The translations under genes and the position numbers were made by a program. From Gracilibacillus oryzae (GTDB lineage: Bacteria; Bacillota; Bacilli; Bacillales; Amphibacillaceae): a DNA stretch of 63,645 bases. Shown in pieces: positions 47,777 to 57,394 of the stretch (its first letter is position 1; each line of letters opens with the position of its first letter). The notes beneath the pieces were generated by a model. That model had not been told where the DNA came from, did no database searches, and saw nothing but the letters and a program-made list of their open reading frames with translations. The stretch spans positions 441,396 through 505,040 of the forward strand of contig NZ_ML762425.1 of the NCBI RefSeq assembly GCF_009498735.1, in the 5' to 3' direction.

Positions 47777-47784
47777 TTCGACAA
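47777..47784 (-). promoter_or_regulatory. Perfect Spo0A box upstream of the Med-like operon
   Basis: TTGTCGAA reads on the minus strand 162 bp upstream of the Med-like start and 113 bp upstream of terC. It is a perfect match to the 0A core. A single 8-mer can arise by chance, and the rest of this 280-bp gap shows no riboswitch or gene. Confidence 0.4.
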
Positions 47785-47896
47785 AATGCGATATTGATCT
47801 ATGTTGTTATTTCCTTTTCGCTCATTAATCATAATTTACAGATGGATAAGCATACAATAAAAAAGATTGTCCAAAGAAAAATCAGGAGGGAAGAGG

Positions 47897-48574
47897 ATGT
47901 TATTCTTTTTATCAACACTTGATATTGATTGGCTAAGGCTGCTGCAGATAATTTCAATAGATATTGTGCTTTCAGGAGATAATGCTCTTGTAATTGCTTT
48001 AGCAACCAAAAATTTGCCGAAAAAATTTCAAAATAAAGCTATCTTAATTGGTGTTGGCGGTGCTATTGCTCTGCGAATTTTATTTGCAAGCGGAATTATT
48101 TTCTTGCTCAAATTTCCGTTTATTTATTTAATTGGAGGGATCTTGCTTGTCTGGATCAGTTATAAATTACTGATTAATAATGAGGAGCAACAACATATCG
48201 CTTCTCATGACTCTGTCTATCGAGCAGTGCTAACCATTATAACCGCTGATGTTGTGATGAGTTTAGACAATGTTGTTGCTATTGCTGGTGCTTCCGAAGG
48301 GAATATAACATTACTAGCTATAGGTGTATTAATTAGTATCCCGTTAATGATTTTCGGAGCTAAATTTATCGTTATCCTGCTAAATAAATACAGTTACTTA
48401 ATGTATATCGGAGCAGGGATTCTGATTTTTACAGGTTCTGATATGATTATGCATGAGCCTTTTATTCTTCAGACTTTTAATCTGAACCACCACTTTACCA
48501 CTATTATTCTTTCCATTATTCTAACAATTGGGGTAGTCTGGAGTGGTTTTATTACCAAACAGCAAAACTCATGA
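47897..48574 (+). CDS. TerC family integral membrane protein
   Basis: A 225-residue protein with about seven membrane segments and the metal-site-like motifs LSGDNALVIALA and MSLDNVVAIAGA. Members export manganese or serve co-translocational metal loading. GGAGGG sits 6 nt before the ATG at 47897. No yybP-ykoY manganese riboswitch is visible upstream. Confidence 0.88.
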   Translation: MLFFLSTLDIDWLRLLQIISIDIVLSGDNALVIALATKNLPKKFQNKAILIGVGGAIALRILFASGIIFLLKFPFIYLIGGILLVWISYKLLINNEEQQHIASHDSVYRAVLTIITADVVMSLDNVVAIAGASEGNITLLAIGVLISIPLMIFGAKFIVILLNKYSYLMYIGAGILIFTGSDMIMHEPFILQTFNLNHHFTTIILSIILTIGVVWSGFITKQQNS

Positions 48575-48575
48575 T

Positions 48576-49214
48576 TTATGAATTTATAGATTTCTGTTTT
48601 ATTTTCGATTTTCTTTCAACAACCGGAATATTCCATTTCCATTTAAGTGCCAGCATTCTGATCGTAAACGTAACCGTTAAACAAATATATAAGCTTAATA
48701 TTGGTGTGACAAAATCATCACTTAGAATTAAAGCAGCAGAACCAGCGATGGAAGCCAATCCGTAAACTTCTTTTCGAAAAACTTGCGGGATTTCCTGAAC
48801 AAAAACATCACGAAGCACTCCACCGCCTATACCAGTTACTAATCCCATTGCAATAATCAGGAATGGCTGAGAGAATTCAAAACTAAGCGCTGCATTCGCA
48901 CCAACTGCCGTAAAAACACCTAATCCAATTGCGTCAAAAAGAGAGATACTGTAGGTTACTTTCTCAATTCTCTCATAAAAAAGAATAGTAGCTAAACTAG
49001 CTAACAAACTAACTAAAAAATACTGTGGTTCGGCCAAGTTTGTTGGCGGGATATTCCCAATCATCAAATCCCTGATCACACCACCTGCTAAAGCCGTTGT
49101 CAATCCTAGTAAGATGACTCCGAATATATCTAGTCTTTTTTGAATAGCAAGCAAAGAACCTGATATCGCAAATGCGATGGTCCCAATAAATACAAACATT
49201 TCGATAAGTAACAT
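48576..49214 (-). CDS. TRIC-type cation channel family protein
   Basis: A 212-residue UPF0126 protein with two repeated units of about three helices. The paired motifs GLTTALAGGVIRDLMIG and GLVTGIGGGVLRDVFVQ are diagnostic. Prokaryotic TRIC channels conduct monovalent cations. Convergent with terC by 1 bp. Confidence 0.9.
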   Translation of the reverse strand: MLLIEMFVFIGTIAFAISGSLLAIQKRLDIFGVILLGLTTALAGGVIRDLMIGNIPPTNLAEPQYFLVSLLASLATILFYERIEKVTYSISLFDAIGLGVFTAVGANAALSFEFSQPFLIIAMGLVTGIGGGVLRDVFVQEIPQVFRKEVYGLASIAGSAALILSDDFVTPILSLYICLTVTFTIRMLALKWKWNIPVVERKSKIKQKSINS

Positions 49215-49223
49215 GACAACCTC

Positions 49224-49841
49224 CTATTTTTCCTGATCAGGTACTTTAAAGCCTTTATAGATAACATCTAATTTATTGAATACCCACTGTAGTGCCAACC
49301 CTTGAATGATCACACCAAGAATAGAAGTAATGGTCAAACAGACTATTGTAGGAAAATGATCTACTGATTGCAGGCTATTGGCAAAAAAGAATAAATGTTG
49401 AAAAACAATAATAAGTGCATCAATCCAACTATGAAAGTCATTATCCATCTGCCAAATCAGCAATGATTCAATGATTAAGCTGATCGGTATAAGGGTGATG
49501 ATTGCAATCTTTGTGTATAGATTCATTTTTTGTAAATAAGGCTGGATATAATATTTAGTAATTGTCTTAATCCGGAATAAATAAATAATCCGGACAAATC
49601 TTGCTAATTGAAAGAACTGATCAAAAGGAATAATCGCAATTATCAAAAATGGATTTTTCTTAATAAAAGTCCATTTATCTTCAACTGTCAGGATCCGTAC
49701 AATAAAATCAATGAAAAAAATTAGCCAGACAAGCCAGTTTATTGGAGAGTTTACCTGGTTATCAGTCCATAATGTTAAGATTGTTAAAATAACTAAACAA
49801 ATCATGAACATATCATAGGTAACTTTTAGAATTCCCTGCAT
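49224..49841 (-). CDS. Kv-like channel protein with no canonical selectivity filter
   Basis: A 205-residue protein with about six membrane segments. Arginine spacing in QLARFVRIIYLFRIK resembles a voltage-sensor S4, and a re-entrant pore helix and S6 (LTITSILGVIIQGLALQW) seem present. Where potassium channels have TVGYGD, the pore reads FFFANSLQSVDHF. Potassium selectivity cannot be assumed; it may be a divergent or non-conducting paralogue. It lies 9 bp upstream of the TRIC gene on the same strand. Confidence 0.6.
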   Translation of the reverse strand: MQGILKVTYDMFMICLVILTILTLWTDNQVNSPINWLVWLIFFIDFIVRILTVEDKWTFIKKNPFLIIAIIPFDQFFQLARFVRIIYLFRIKTITKYYIQPYLQKMNLYTKIAIITLIPISLIIESLLIWQMDNDFHSWIDALIIVFQHLFFFANSLQSVDHFPTIVCLTITSILGVIIQGLALQWVFNKLDVIYKGFKVPDQEK

Positions 49842-49882
49842 TATAACCACACCATATCAAATTGATAGTAAAAAATAACAGG

Positions 49883-49918
49883 AAAGAAACCCATTTGTAA
49901 CAAAGATGGGTTTCTTTT
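49883..49918. terminator. Terminator of the bkd operon
   Basis: AAAGAAACCCAT and ATGGGTTTCTTT form a perfect 12-bp stem, about 50 bp beyond the bkdB stop. Confidence 0.75.
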
Positions 49919-49970
49919 CTCAATTAAGTATACGAGATTCATTATAAAATTGGAACACTTTTTTCGACAA

Positions 49971-51248
49971 TTAATAGATTGGTGTCGTATCACTTGAGAT
50001 ATTTTCTAAAATGGATTTTACATGGGACATAAACGCACCGCAAATCACGCCATCCAATACACGATGATCAAGCGATAAGCACAAATTGACCATATCTCGT
50101 GCTGCAAACATATCATTAATGATAACAGGTCTTTTGACAATGGATTCTACTTGCAGAATGGCTGATTGGGGATAATTAATCACACCCATTGACTCTACCG
50201 AACCAAATGATCCTGTATTATTAACTGTGAATGTACCACCTTCCATATCATCTGCGGTCAAGTTGCCTGTTCGAGCTTTTCTTGAAAGTTCATTAATTTC
50301 TTTGGCAATTCCTTTGATACTTTTTTCATCAACATTTTTGATAACTGGTACATATAATTCATGGCCATGTGCCACTGCAATAGACAGGTTAATGTCTTTT
50401 CGCTGGATAATCTTATCCCCTGCCCAGCAACTGTTCAGTTCAGGGAATTTCTTCAATTCTTTGGCCACTGCATTTAAGAAGAAAGCAAAATAGGATAAAT
50501 TATAGCCTTCGTTTTCTTTAAATTGATCTTTTTCTGCATTACGGTAAGCTACTAGGTTTGTTACATCCACTTCAATCATCATCCAGGCGTGTGGGATTTC
50601 TGTTTTAGACCTGACCATATTTTGCGCGATCGTCCTGCGTAAACCTGTCACAGGTATCTCCCGGTCGCCTTCATTAACTTTTATCGGCTTTCTCCGAATA
50701 ATCGGTGGTGTAAAATCTTCCACTTGCTCTTTTTGACTTTCTTCAGGAATCTGCTGTGATTTCACATTAGGCTGGTTACTTGCCTGATCTTTATTATTCA
50801 CAGCATTCTCGACATCTTTTCTTGTTATACGCCCACCTTTTCCTGAACCTGTTATCTGGGTCAAATCCAGATCATTCTCTTGAGCTATGCGCATAACAGC
50901 TGGGGAATATCTGTTTTTCATTGACTGATCTTTATCAGCAGGTGCGTTATTCTCTGGTGCTTTTTCAGGCTTCTCAGGCTGGGTACGATTTTCACCGGAT
51001 TCCGCCCCTTCAACTTCTATGTAGCACATCAGTTGTCCAACTTCAAGTGTGTCGCCTTCATTTGCGACAAGCTCTTTGATTACCCCGGTATAGGATGATG
51101 GTACTTCTGCATTCACTTTATCTGTCATTACTTCTGCTATTGGATCATATTTTTCAATATGATCGCCTGCTTTCACCAGCCATGTGCTCACAGTACCTTC
51201 TGTGACACTTTCTCCTAGCTGCGGCATATTAATTCTTTGTAATCCCAA
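49971..51248 (-). CDS. bkdB: Branched-chain keto-acid dehydrogenase E2 (lipoamide acyltransferase)
   Basis: About 425 residues. The lipoyl domain has the lipoylated lysine in EVMTDKVNAEV. The subunit-binding domain spans RYSPAVMRIAQENDLDLTQI. The catalytic domain ends in LSLDHRVLDG. A TTG start at 51248 lies 10 nt after AAGGAG and restores the usual short head before MPQLGESVTEG; the longer frame starts on the ribosome site itself. Last gene of the bkd operon. Confidence 0.93.
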   Translation of the reverse strand: MGLQRINMPQLGESVTEGTVSTWLVKAGDHIEKYDPIAEVMTDKVNAEVPSSYTGVIKELVANEGDTLEVGQLMCYIEVEGAESGENRTQPEKPEKAPENNAPADKDQSMKNRYSPAVMRIAQENDLDLTQITGSGKGGRITRKDVENAVNNKDQASNQPNVKSQQIPEESQKEQVEDFTPPIIRRKPIKVNEGDREIPVTGLRRTIAQNMVRSKTEIPHAWMMIEVDVTNLVAYRNAEKDQFKENEGYNLSYFAFFLNAVAKELKKFPELNSCWAGDKIIQRKDINLSIAVAHGHELYVPVIKNVDEKSIKGIAKEINELSRKARTGNLTADDMEGGTFTVNNTGSFGSVESMGVINYPQSAILQVESIVKRPVIINDMFAARDMVNLCLSLDHRVLDGVICGAFMSHVKSILENISSDTTPIY

Positions 51249-51268
51249 TTCATTCACACTCCTTACCA

Positions 51269-52252
51269 TTAGAATTCTGCTAAATCTCTTATGGCTGTTT
51301 CAATTTTGTCCGAATTCATCAACATTTCTTTTTCTAATTTAGAAGCAAACGGCATTGCAGGCACTTCTGGTGCACCCAGTCTTTTGATTGGTGCATCCAA
51401 ATCAAATAAACAATGTTCACTGATAATAGCTGCTACTTCACCAATAATGCTACCTTCTTTATTATCTTCTGTTACTAGTAACACCTTTCCAGTTTTGGAA
51501 GCTGCCTTAATAATTGCTTCCTGGTCAAGCGGGTACACTGTACGCAGATCGAGAATCTCTGTACTGATTCCCTCCTGCTCCAGTTTTTCTGCAGCTTGTT
51601 TAGCAAAATGCACACACAAACCATAAGTTATCACCGTTACATCACTGCCTTCACGTTTTACTGCAGCCTTACCAATTGGAATGGTGTAATCTTCTTCTGG
51701 TACTTCTTCTTTTAGCAAACGATAAGCTCTTTTATGTTCTAAAAACAAAACAGGATCTTGATCACGAATCGAAGCCTTTAATAAACCTTTTACATCATAC
51801 GGACTTGAAGGCATCACAATTTTCAATCCAGGCTGATTAGCAAAAATAGCCTCAATGGATTGGGAGTGGTATAAACCTCCATGCACTCCTCCACCATATG
51901 GTGCACGAATAGTGATCGGACAATCCCAATCATTATTGGAACGATATCGTATTCTGGCAGCTTCAGACATAATCTGATTCACAGCAGGCAGAATAAAATC
52001 AGCAAATTGCATTTCTGCAACGGGCTTCATTCCATACATTGCGGCACCAATGCCGACACCTGCAATAGCTGATTCGGCTAATGGTGTATCAAGCACTCTG
52101 GCTTCGCCAAATTGCTCATACAGACCATCTGTTGCACGAAAAACTCCGCCTCGAGGCCCGACATCTTCTCCCAGGATAAAAACTTTCTCATCACGCTCCA
52201 TCTCTTCTTTGAGTGCTTTTGTTATCGCTTGAATATAATTCAAGACTGCCAT
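51269..52252 (-). CDS. bkdAB: Branched-chain keto-acid dehydrogenase E1 beta
   Basis: A 327-residue transketolase-like subunit with EDVGPRGGVFRATDGL, APYGGGVHGGLYHSQSIEA and LLVTEDNKEGS. With BkdAA it forms the thiamine-pyrophosphate E1 that decarboxylates branched 2-oxoacids. It abuts bkdAA with no gap. Confidence 0.94.
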   Translation of the reverse strand: MAVLNYIQAITKALKEEMERDEKVFILGEDVGPRGGVFRATDGLYEQFGEARVLDTPLAESAIAGVGIGAAMYGMKPVAEMQFADFILPAVNQIMSEAARIRYRSNNDWDCPITIRAPYGGGVHGGLYHSQSIEAIFANQPGLKIVMPSSPYDVKGLLKASIRDQDPVLFLEHKRAYRLLKEEVPEEDYTIPIGKAAVKREGSDVTVITYGLCVHFAKQAAEKLEQEGISTEILDLRTVYPLDQEAIIKAASKTGKVLLVTEDNKEGSIIGEVAAIISEHCLFDLDAPIKRLGAPEVPAMPFASKLEKEMLMNSDKIETAIRDLAEF

Positions 52253-53239
52253 TTAAAACCCCTCCTCACTGTAAACAAAATCCTGCAATGTCTTTGGATC
52301 TGGACTTGCAGCTTTCTCTGCATAATCTGTTGCTTCATTAATCTCTTGTTTTAACTTTTCTTCCATTTCTCTTTCTTTATCTTCTGTTAAAATGCCTTCT
52401 TCCATTAATTTTTTTCTGTACTGCAAAAGGCCATCAATTGACTTTTCGTAATCCACTTCTTCTTTTGTACGGTAAGTCATATCGTCATCATCACTTGAAT
52501 GTGGTGTAAGACGATAGGACTCTGCCTCAATCAATGTCGGTCCATCACCATTTAATGCTCTATCGCGCGCTTCTTTAACCGCCTGATAAACTGCAACAGG
52601 ATCATTACCATCAACCTTAATGCCAGGCATTCCATATCCTATCGCGCGATCCGCAATATTTTCACAAGCTACTTGCTTGCTGAGAGGCACAGAAATGGCA
52701 TATTTATTATTTTCCACCATAAAAATTGCAGGCAATTTATGCACACCAGCAAAGTTCAAACCTTCATGGAAATCTCCCTGATTTGTAGATCCTTCTCCCA
52801 TTGTGGCAAAGGAAACGAGTGACTTGCCTTCCATTTTTGCTGCAAGCGCTATTCCTGCCGCATGTGGAACTTGGGTTGTTACAGGGGATGATTGTGTAAC
52901 AATTCGGTTCTTTTTCTGTCCGAAGTGATTTGGCATTTGTCTTCCGCCAGAGTTAGGATCTTCCGCTTTCCCATATGCCATCAGAAAGATGTCTCTAGTT
53001 GTCATGCCAAAATGCAATACAACAGCTAAATCGCGATAATATGGCAGAATATAATCTACTTCTTTATCAAGCGCAAATGATGCAGCAACTTGCATGACTT
53101 CCTGACCTTGCCCCGATACTACAAACGGAATACTGCCCGCCCGATTTAATAACCACATTCTTTCATCAATTCTTCTTGCTAAAAGCATTTCTTCATACAT
53201 TGCTAAATGCTGTTCATTACTTACCTGCACGTTATCCAT
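52253..53239 (-). CDS. bkdAA: Branched-chain keto-acid dehydrogenase E1 alpha
   Basis: A 328-residue subunit. The thiamine-pyrophosphate motif runs from MGEGSTNQGDFHEGLNFA to VENNKYAISV. The phosphorylation-loop-like YRLTPHSSDDDD is present. It overlaps lpdV by 8 nt, so translation is coupled. Confidence 0.94.
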   Translation of the reverse strand: MDNVQVSNEQHLAMYEEMLLARRIDERMWLLNRAGSIPFVVSGQGQEVMQVAASFALDKEVDYILPYYRDLAVVLHFGMTTRDIFLMAYGKAEDPNSGGRQMPNHFGQKKNRIVTQSSPVTTQVPHAAGIALAAKMEGKSLVSFATMGEGSTNQGDFHEGLNFAGVHKLPAIFMVENNKYAISVPLSKQVACENIADRAIGYGMPGIKVDGNDPVAVYQAVKEARDRALNGDGPTLIEAESYRLTPHSSDDDDMTYRTKEEVDYEKSIDGLLQYRKKLMEEGILTEDKEREMEEKLKQEINEATDYAEKAASPDPKTLQDFVYSEEGF

Positions 53240-54650
53240 GTAATTTCCTCCCCTCAGCTGCTAATGCAACCTCACTTATAATTTCTGAGATTGATGGATG
53301 CGGATTGACTGCTTCTGACATTTCCAAACCTGATCCATCAAAGTATTTCGCTAAACTCACTTGTCCGATCAGCTCTGTTACACCTTTTCCGATAATGTGG
53401 AAACCGATTAAATCATCTGTATCTTGATCAATTATGATTTTGGCAAAGCCCGCACTGTTTCCATTAACATGTGCTTTACCAATTGCTTGCATCGATGTTT
53501 TTGTGATTTTCACATTATTATATTGCTCTCTTGCTTCAGACTCTGTAAGACCAATTGCTGCAATTTCCATTTCACCATATACACAAGCTGGAATGTCAGT
53601 TTGTGGAATTAATGTTGGCAGATTACCAACAATATGTTCTACAGCCACATTCGCTTCATATGTAGCTGCATGTGCCAACTGCTTACCACCATTCACATCA
53701 CCAATGGCATAAATATGAGACTCTTTCGTTTGGAAAAAGTCGTTCACATCGATGTGGTTATTGTTGAGCTGGATATCCGTGTTATCTATTCCCATATTCC
53801 CAACATTAGCTTTTCGTCCAACAGATATTAGCAATTGGTCTGCTGTCCACTCAAGCTCCTTATCAGAGGATTTTATCGAAATACTGCTATTTGTTGTCGT
53901 TAAACTGGCTGGCTCAACACTTGTGCTAGTATGCAGCTTAACCCCTCGTCGTTTTAAATATTTGCTCATCTCTTTGGCGATCTCTTTGTCCATATTTGGC
54001 AGAATATTTTCAGCAGCCTCTACCAATGTTACGTCGACACCAACTGATTGATAGAAAGATGCCCACTCTACGCCTATCACACCACCGCCCACAATAATAA
54101 TCGAAGCAGGAAGCTTCTCCATATTTACTGCATGATCTGAAGTGATTACTTTTTCCCCATCAATTGCTATACCTGGTATAGGATTAGGAGAAGATCCAGA
54201 AGCGATAATTACATTCTTGGGAACTAACACATCATTTTCCCTGTTATCATCGTATTCTACTGAAATAGAACCAGCCATTGGCGAAAAGATTGATGGTCCT
54301 AAAATACGTCCAAAGCCGTCATAGATATCTATTTTTGCAGTGGCAACCAACCCTTTAACACCTTGATGCAACGTTTCGACTATCTTATCTTTTCGCTCGA
54401 TTGCTTGATCCATATAAAAGCTCGGTTGTCCAGCTTCTACTCCGAAATCGGATGCTGATTGAACCATCCCGAATACTTCTGCACTTTTTAACAAGGCTTT
54501 TGTTGGAATGCAGCCTTTATGTAAACATGTTCCACCTAATTTATCTTTTTCGACAATTGCTGTTTTTAATCCATATTGCGCTGCACGGACTGCAGCTACA
54601 TAGCCGCCTGTTCCGCCGCCAAGCACGACAACGTCATACTCAAATGCCAT
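53232..54650 (-). CDS. lpdV: Dihydrolipoamide dehydrogenase of the BCKDH complex
   Basis: A 472-residue flavoenzyme. FAD motif VLGGGTGGYVAA, redox disulfide GGTCLHKGCIPTKALL, NAD motif IVGGGVIGVEWA, and the C-terminal HPHPS-like signature AVNPHPSISE give the E3 assignment. Position between buk and bkdAA marks it as LpdV rather than PdhD. Confidence 0.94.
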   Translation of the reverse strand: MAFEYDVVVLGGGTGGYVAAVRAAQYGLKTAIVEKDKLGGTCLHKGCIPTKALLKSAEVFGMVQSASDFGVEAGQPSFYMDQAIERKDKIVETLHQGVKGLVATAKIDIYDGFGRILGPSIFSPMAGSISVEYDDNRENDVLVPKNVIIASGSSPNPIPGIAIDGEKVITSDHAVNMEKLPASIIIVGGGVIGVEWASFYQSVGVDVTLVEAAENILPNMDKEIAKEMSKYLKRRGVKLHTSTSVEPASLTTTNSSISIKSSDKELEWTADQLLISVGRKANVGNMGIDNTDIQLNNNHIDVNDFFQTKESHIYAIGDVNGGKQLAHAATYEANVAVEHIVGNLPTLIPQTDIPACVYGEMEIAAIGLTESEAREQYNNVKITKTSMQAIGKAHVNGNSAGFAKIIIDQDTDDLIGFHIIGKGVTELIGQVSLAKYFDGSGLEMSEAVNPHPSISEIISEVALAAEGRKLHG

Positions 54651-54668
54651 TTAAATCCCTCACTTTTG

Positions 54669-55739
54669 CTAAAAATCATATTCTTTCGCTTGTTCTTTGC
54701 CTTCCAGAACTCTTAAAGTACCTCTGGCTAACGCTAAAAGCACATTTTCACCAGGAAAAGTAAATACATCTGCAATCCAGCTGACTTTATTTATAATCCG
54801 ACTATTTAAATAATGCATCTTCGCCAGATTACCTGTTAAAATTACGGCATCAACTTCCCCTTCCAGAACTGCCGCCATTTTCCCAATTTCTTTTGCTACT
54901 TGATATGCCATAATACCAAGAGCTTCCATCGTTTCTGTGTCTTTTTGCTGTACAAGGTTGATCACATCACTTATTTGATTTACTCTTAAGTACGCCTTTA
55001 AACCACTTTGATGGATCAGTTTTTGTTTTAATTGCTGCATCTGTCTGCCTGCTTCTACACTTAAATTGATTAGTTCGTTGTTAGGTAAACTTCCAGAACG
55101 TTCAAACGAAAATGGTCCTTCTCCATCCAAACCATTATTTACATCAATCACCTTGCCATGAAAGTGTGCGCCTACAGTTACTCCACCATCTAAATGAGCG
55201 ACAATCATACTTAAGTTTTCGACTTTTTTATCTAACTGTTTTGCCAGTTCCCTTGCAACAAATTTTTGGTTTAGTGCATGAAAAATACTTTTCCGTTTAA
55301 TTTCAGGTCTTCCTGTTGCTTTGGCCAAAGAAGTCATTTCGTCTACAACCACAGGATCCACTATATAGGCATTTACATTTAATTTATTCGCAATATTATA
55401 TGCTATGATTGCACCTAAGTTAGAAACGTGCGTTCCATTTATCCCATTGATTAAATCACTTATCATTTTGTCGTTGATACGATATGTTCCGCCACTGATC
55501 GGTCTGAGTAAGCCTCCTCGGCCACAAACCGCATCAATTGATGACAAATTCAATCCTAGATCTATAATGGTTTCGGTTACTGAAGTAATTCTAAAATCAA
55601 TCTGTTTGTATAAATCTTTTTCTTGTTCTAATAGCAAGATGTCTTGTTCGAATATGTTACGGTCATTCTCATAAATGGCTATTTTGGTTGAATGAACCAA
55701 TGGATTAATAACTAAAATTCGAAACGTCCGATTACTCAT
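54669..55739 (-). CDS. buk: Butyrate (branched-chain acid) kinase
   Basis: A 356-residue acetate-kinase-superfamily enzyme with RILVINPLVHSTKIAIY, AVCGRGGLLRPISGGTY and VAHLDGGVTVGAHFHGKVIDVNNG. It turns butyryl or branched acyl-phosphate and ADP into acid and ATP. Its usual partner Ptb is not in this operon. Overlaps bkdR by 4 nt. Confidence 0.93.
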   Translation of the reverse strand: MSNRTFRILVINPLVHSTKIAIYENDRNIFEQDILLLEQEKDLYKQIDFRITSVTETIIDLGLNLSSIDAVCGRGGLLRPISGGTYRINDKMISDLINGINGTHVSNLGAIIAYNIANKLNVNAYIVDPVVVDEMTSLAKATGRPEIKRKSIFHALNQKFVARELAKQLDKKVENLSMIVAHLDGGVTVGAHFHGKVIDVNNGLDGEGPFSFERSGSLPNNELINLSVEAGRQMQQLKQKLIHQSGLKAYLRVNQISDVINLVQQKDTETMEALGIMAYQVAKEIGKMAAVLEGEVDAVILTGNLAKMHYLNSRIINKVSWIADVFTFPGENVLLALARGTLRVLEGKEQAKEYDF

Positions 55740-57394
55740 GAGCTCCCCCTGTCCATATGGTATTTATCCATTTTGTAATAAAGACTTCTAATTGATATGC
55801 CTAATTGTTTTGCAGTCTTTGTTTTATTAAAATGATTATTTTCCAATGTTGTTTTAATATAATCCTTCTCAAATGAATCAATTGCCTGCTGCAATTCCAT
55901 TCCTTCTGAGAAGGTTGGTTCCTTCTTTTCTAATTCAGAAAAAAGGTGAGCGGGTAATAACTCTTTCCTAAGGACTGTTTCGCTATAATCAGCTTTCAAT
56001 ACAGCACTTTCGATCAGGCTCTCTAACTCAGCAATATTTTTAGGCCAGTCATACTGCTGGAATAAAGTAAGTAAGTCTTTATCAATGCTGTGTATGTTTG
56101 TCTTATATCTACTGTTATATTGCTCGATAAAATGACCTGTTAACAGTTCTATATCCTCTTTTCGCTTTTTTAATGGGGGAAGTTCTACTTGATATCTGCT
56201 TATCCAATCGAAAAATAAGCTTCTTGGAAGTGCTTCGTCCAGATTACTTGTAGAAACAATCAATTGAAATAAATCATCAGCCGTATCATTTTCGATTCTC
56301 TCTGCAATCCGGTTAAGAATCTGCTTAGGAAAAGCCATACATTCATCGATGAATAGTGTGCCTTTCCTTACTTCTTGCAAAATACCACTATTAGAACCTT
56401 CTCCAAACAATATAGCTTCTAAATTCTCTTCTTTCCCATTTACTCGTACTATTTTAAAGGGGTATTCCTTTCTTTTACTATCAAAATGCAGCGCTCTGGC
56501 CATTAATTCTTTGCCAGTTCCTTGCTCGCCTTTAAGAAAAACAGGTACATTCATATTTGAATATAGTATTGCTTGTTTCTTTGCCATTATTACTTCAAAG
56601 GACTCACCAACAAGATCATCCATTAGATAACTCTTCTCTAATTTCCTGATGATCGATGTTGCCAGCTGGTACTGTCTTTTATACTTATTGACTTCCTTAT
56701 AATCTTTAATCATTTGAAAACAACCATATAATTTGCCGGAAATAATAATTGGTTTTGAAGTTATTTCAATCTCTAAATTGTTTCCTATTGTGACAACTTG
56801 TATGATTTTGCGTCTCTGTTTTATTGTATCTTTTACAATTTGGGCCAGAACCATATTAAGTTCGGTGCGAGCGTTCTTTTCATATTTACACATTTGTTCG
56901 ACAAGCAAATTCCATTTGTTGTTGTAATAAGATTTTTCGAAATTAGGTAAAATAAAAGAAACCGCATCTGGAGAATATTCTGCAATTAACGGGATCAGCT
57001 CTGTCATAGGATAGTGATCTGTTTGTTCCCGTACTTTTTCTATAAAAGAATCATATTCCTCGATAATTATGAATGTCTTGATTGTTATTCCCTTTTTATC
57101 CAGAATAGGGCTGTATGTGCAGAAGACCTTCTCACCATTATTCAATAGGGTTTCTGTACGAAAAACAACTTTTCTTTGTTGCCAAACGGACTCTACCATG
57201 TCCAGACTCATGAACCTTGATAAAGACTCTCCAATTAACGGAGTGTTTTTATCAATACCCATGTAATTTATTGCATGCTCATTTATCTCCTCTATTTGTT
57301 TGCTCCCGTTAAGGATTAACAAACCGAACGGAAAGTTTTTTATAATAGTTTCACTAGTTATATTATCGAATTGACCATCATTTGCAAACAACAT
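55736..57394 (-). CDS. bkdR: BkdR-like PAS-AAA regulator lacking the GAFTGA loop
   Basis: About 552 residues: N-terminal PAS region, a middle second sensor region, an AAA+ domain (Walker A GEQGTGKE, Walker B GTLFIDE) and a Fis-type helix-turn-helix (NKTKTAKQLGISIRSLYYKM). True sigma-54 activators carry GAFTGA between LFG and GTLFLDE, about 22 residues apart. Here only 13 residues (EGSNSGILQ...) separate them and GAFTGA is gone. Contact with sigma-54 is therefore unlikely. Start chosen at 57394 after AGGGTG; several in-frame starts lie upstream. First gene of the bkd operon. Confidence 0.82.
   Translation of the reverse strand: MLFANDGQFDNITSETIIKNFPFGLLILNGSKQIEEINEHAINYMGIDKNTPLIGESLSRFMSLDMVESVWQQRKVVFRTETLLNNGEKVFCTYSPILDKKGITIKTFIIIEEYDSFIEKVREQTDHYPMTELIPLIAEYSPDAVSFILPNFEKSYYNNKWNLLVEQMCKYEKNARTELNMVLAQIVKDTIKQRRKIIQVVTIGNNLEIEITSKPIIISGKLYGCFQMIKDYKEVNKYKRQYQLATSIIRKLEKSYLMDDLVGESFEVIMAKKQAILYSNMNVPVFLKGEQGTGKELMARALHFDSKRKEYPFKIVRVNGKEENLEAILFGEGSNSGILQEVRKGTLFIDECMAFPKQILNRIAERIENDTADDLFQLIVSTSNLDEALPRSLFFDWISRYQVELPPLKKRKEDIELLTGHFIEQYNSRYKTNIHSIDKDLLTLFQQYDWPKNIAELESLIESAVLKADYSETVLRKELLPAHLFSELEKKEPTFSEGMELQQAIDSFEKDYIKTTLENNHFNKTKTAKQLGISIRSLYYKMDKYHMDRGSS

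Noticed and set aside
47616-47896. Possible yybP-ykoY manganese riboswitch before terC
   Set aside because: The typical conserved loops of that motif are not visible in the leader.
49963-49970. Spo0A box-like TTCGACAA next to the bkdB stop
   Set aside because: It lies at the 3' end of an operon, not in a promoter region; probably chance.
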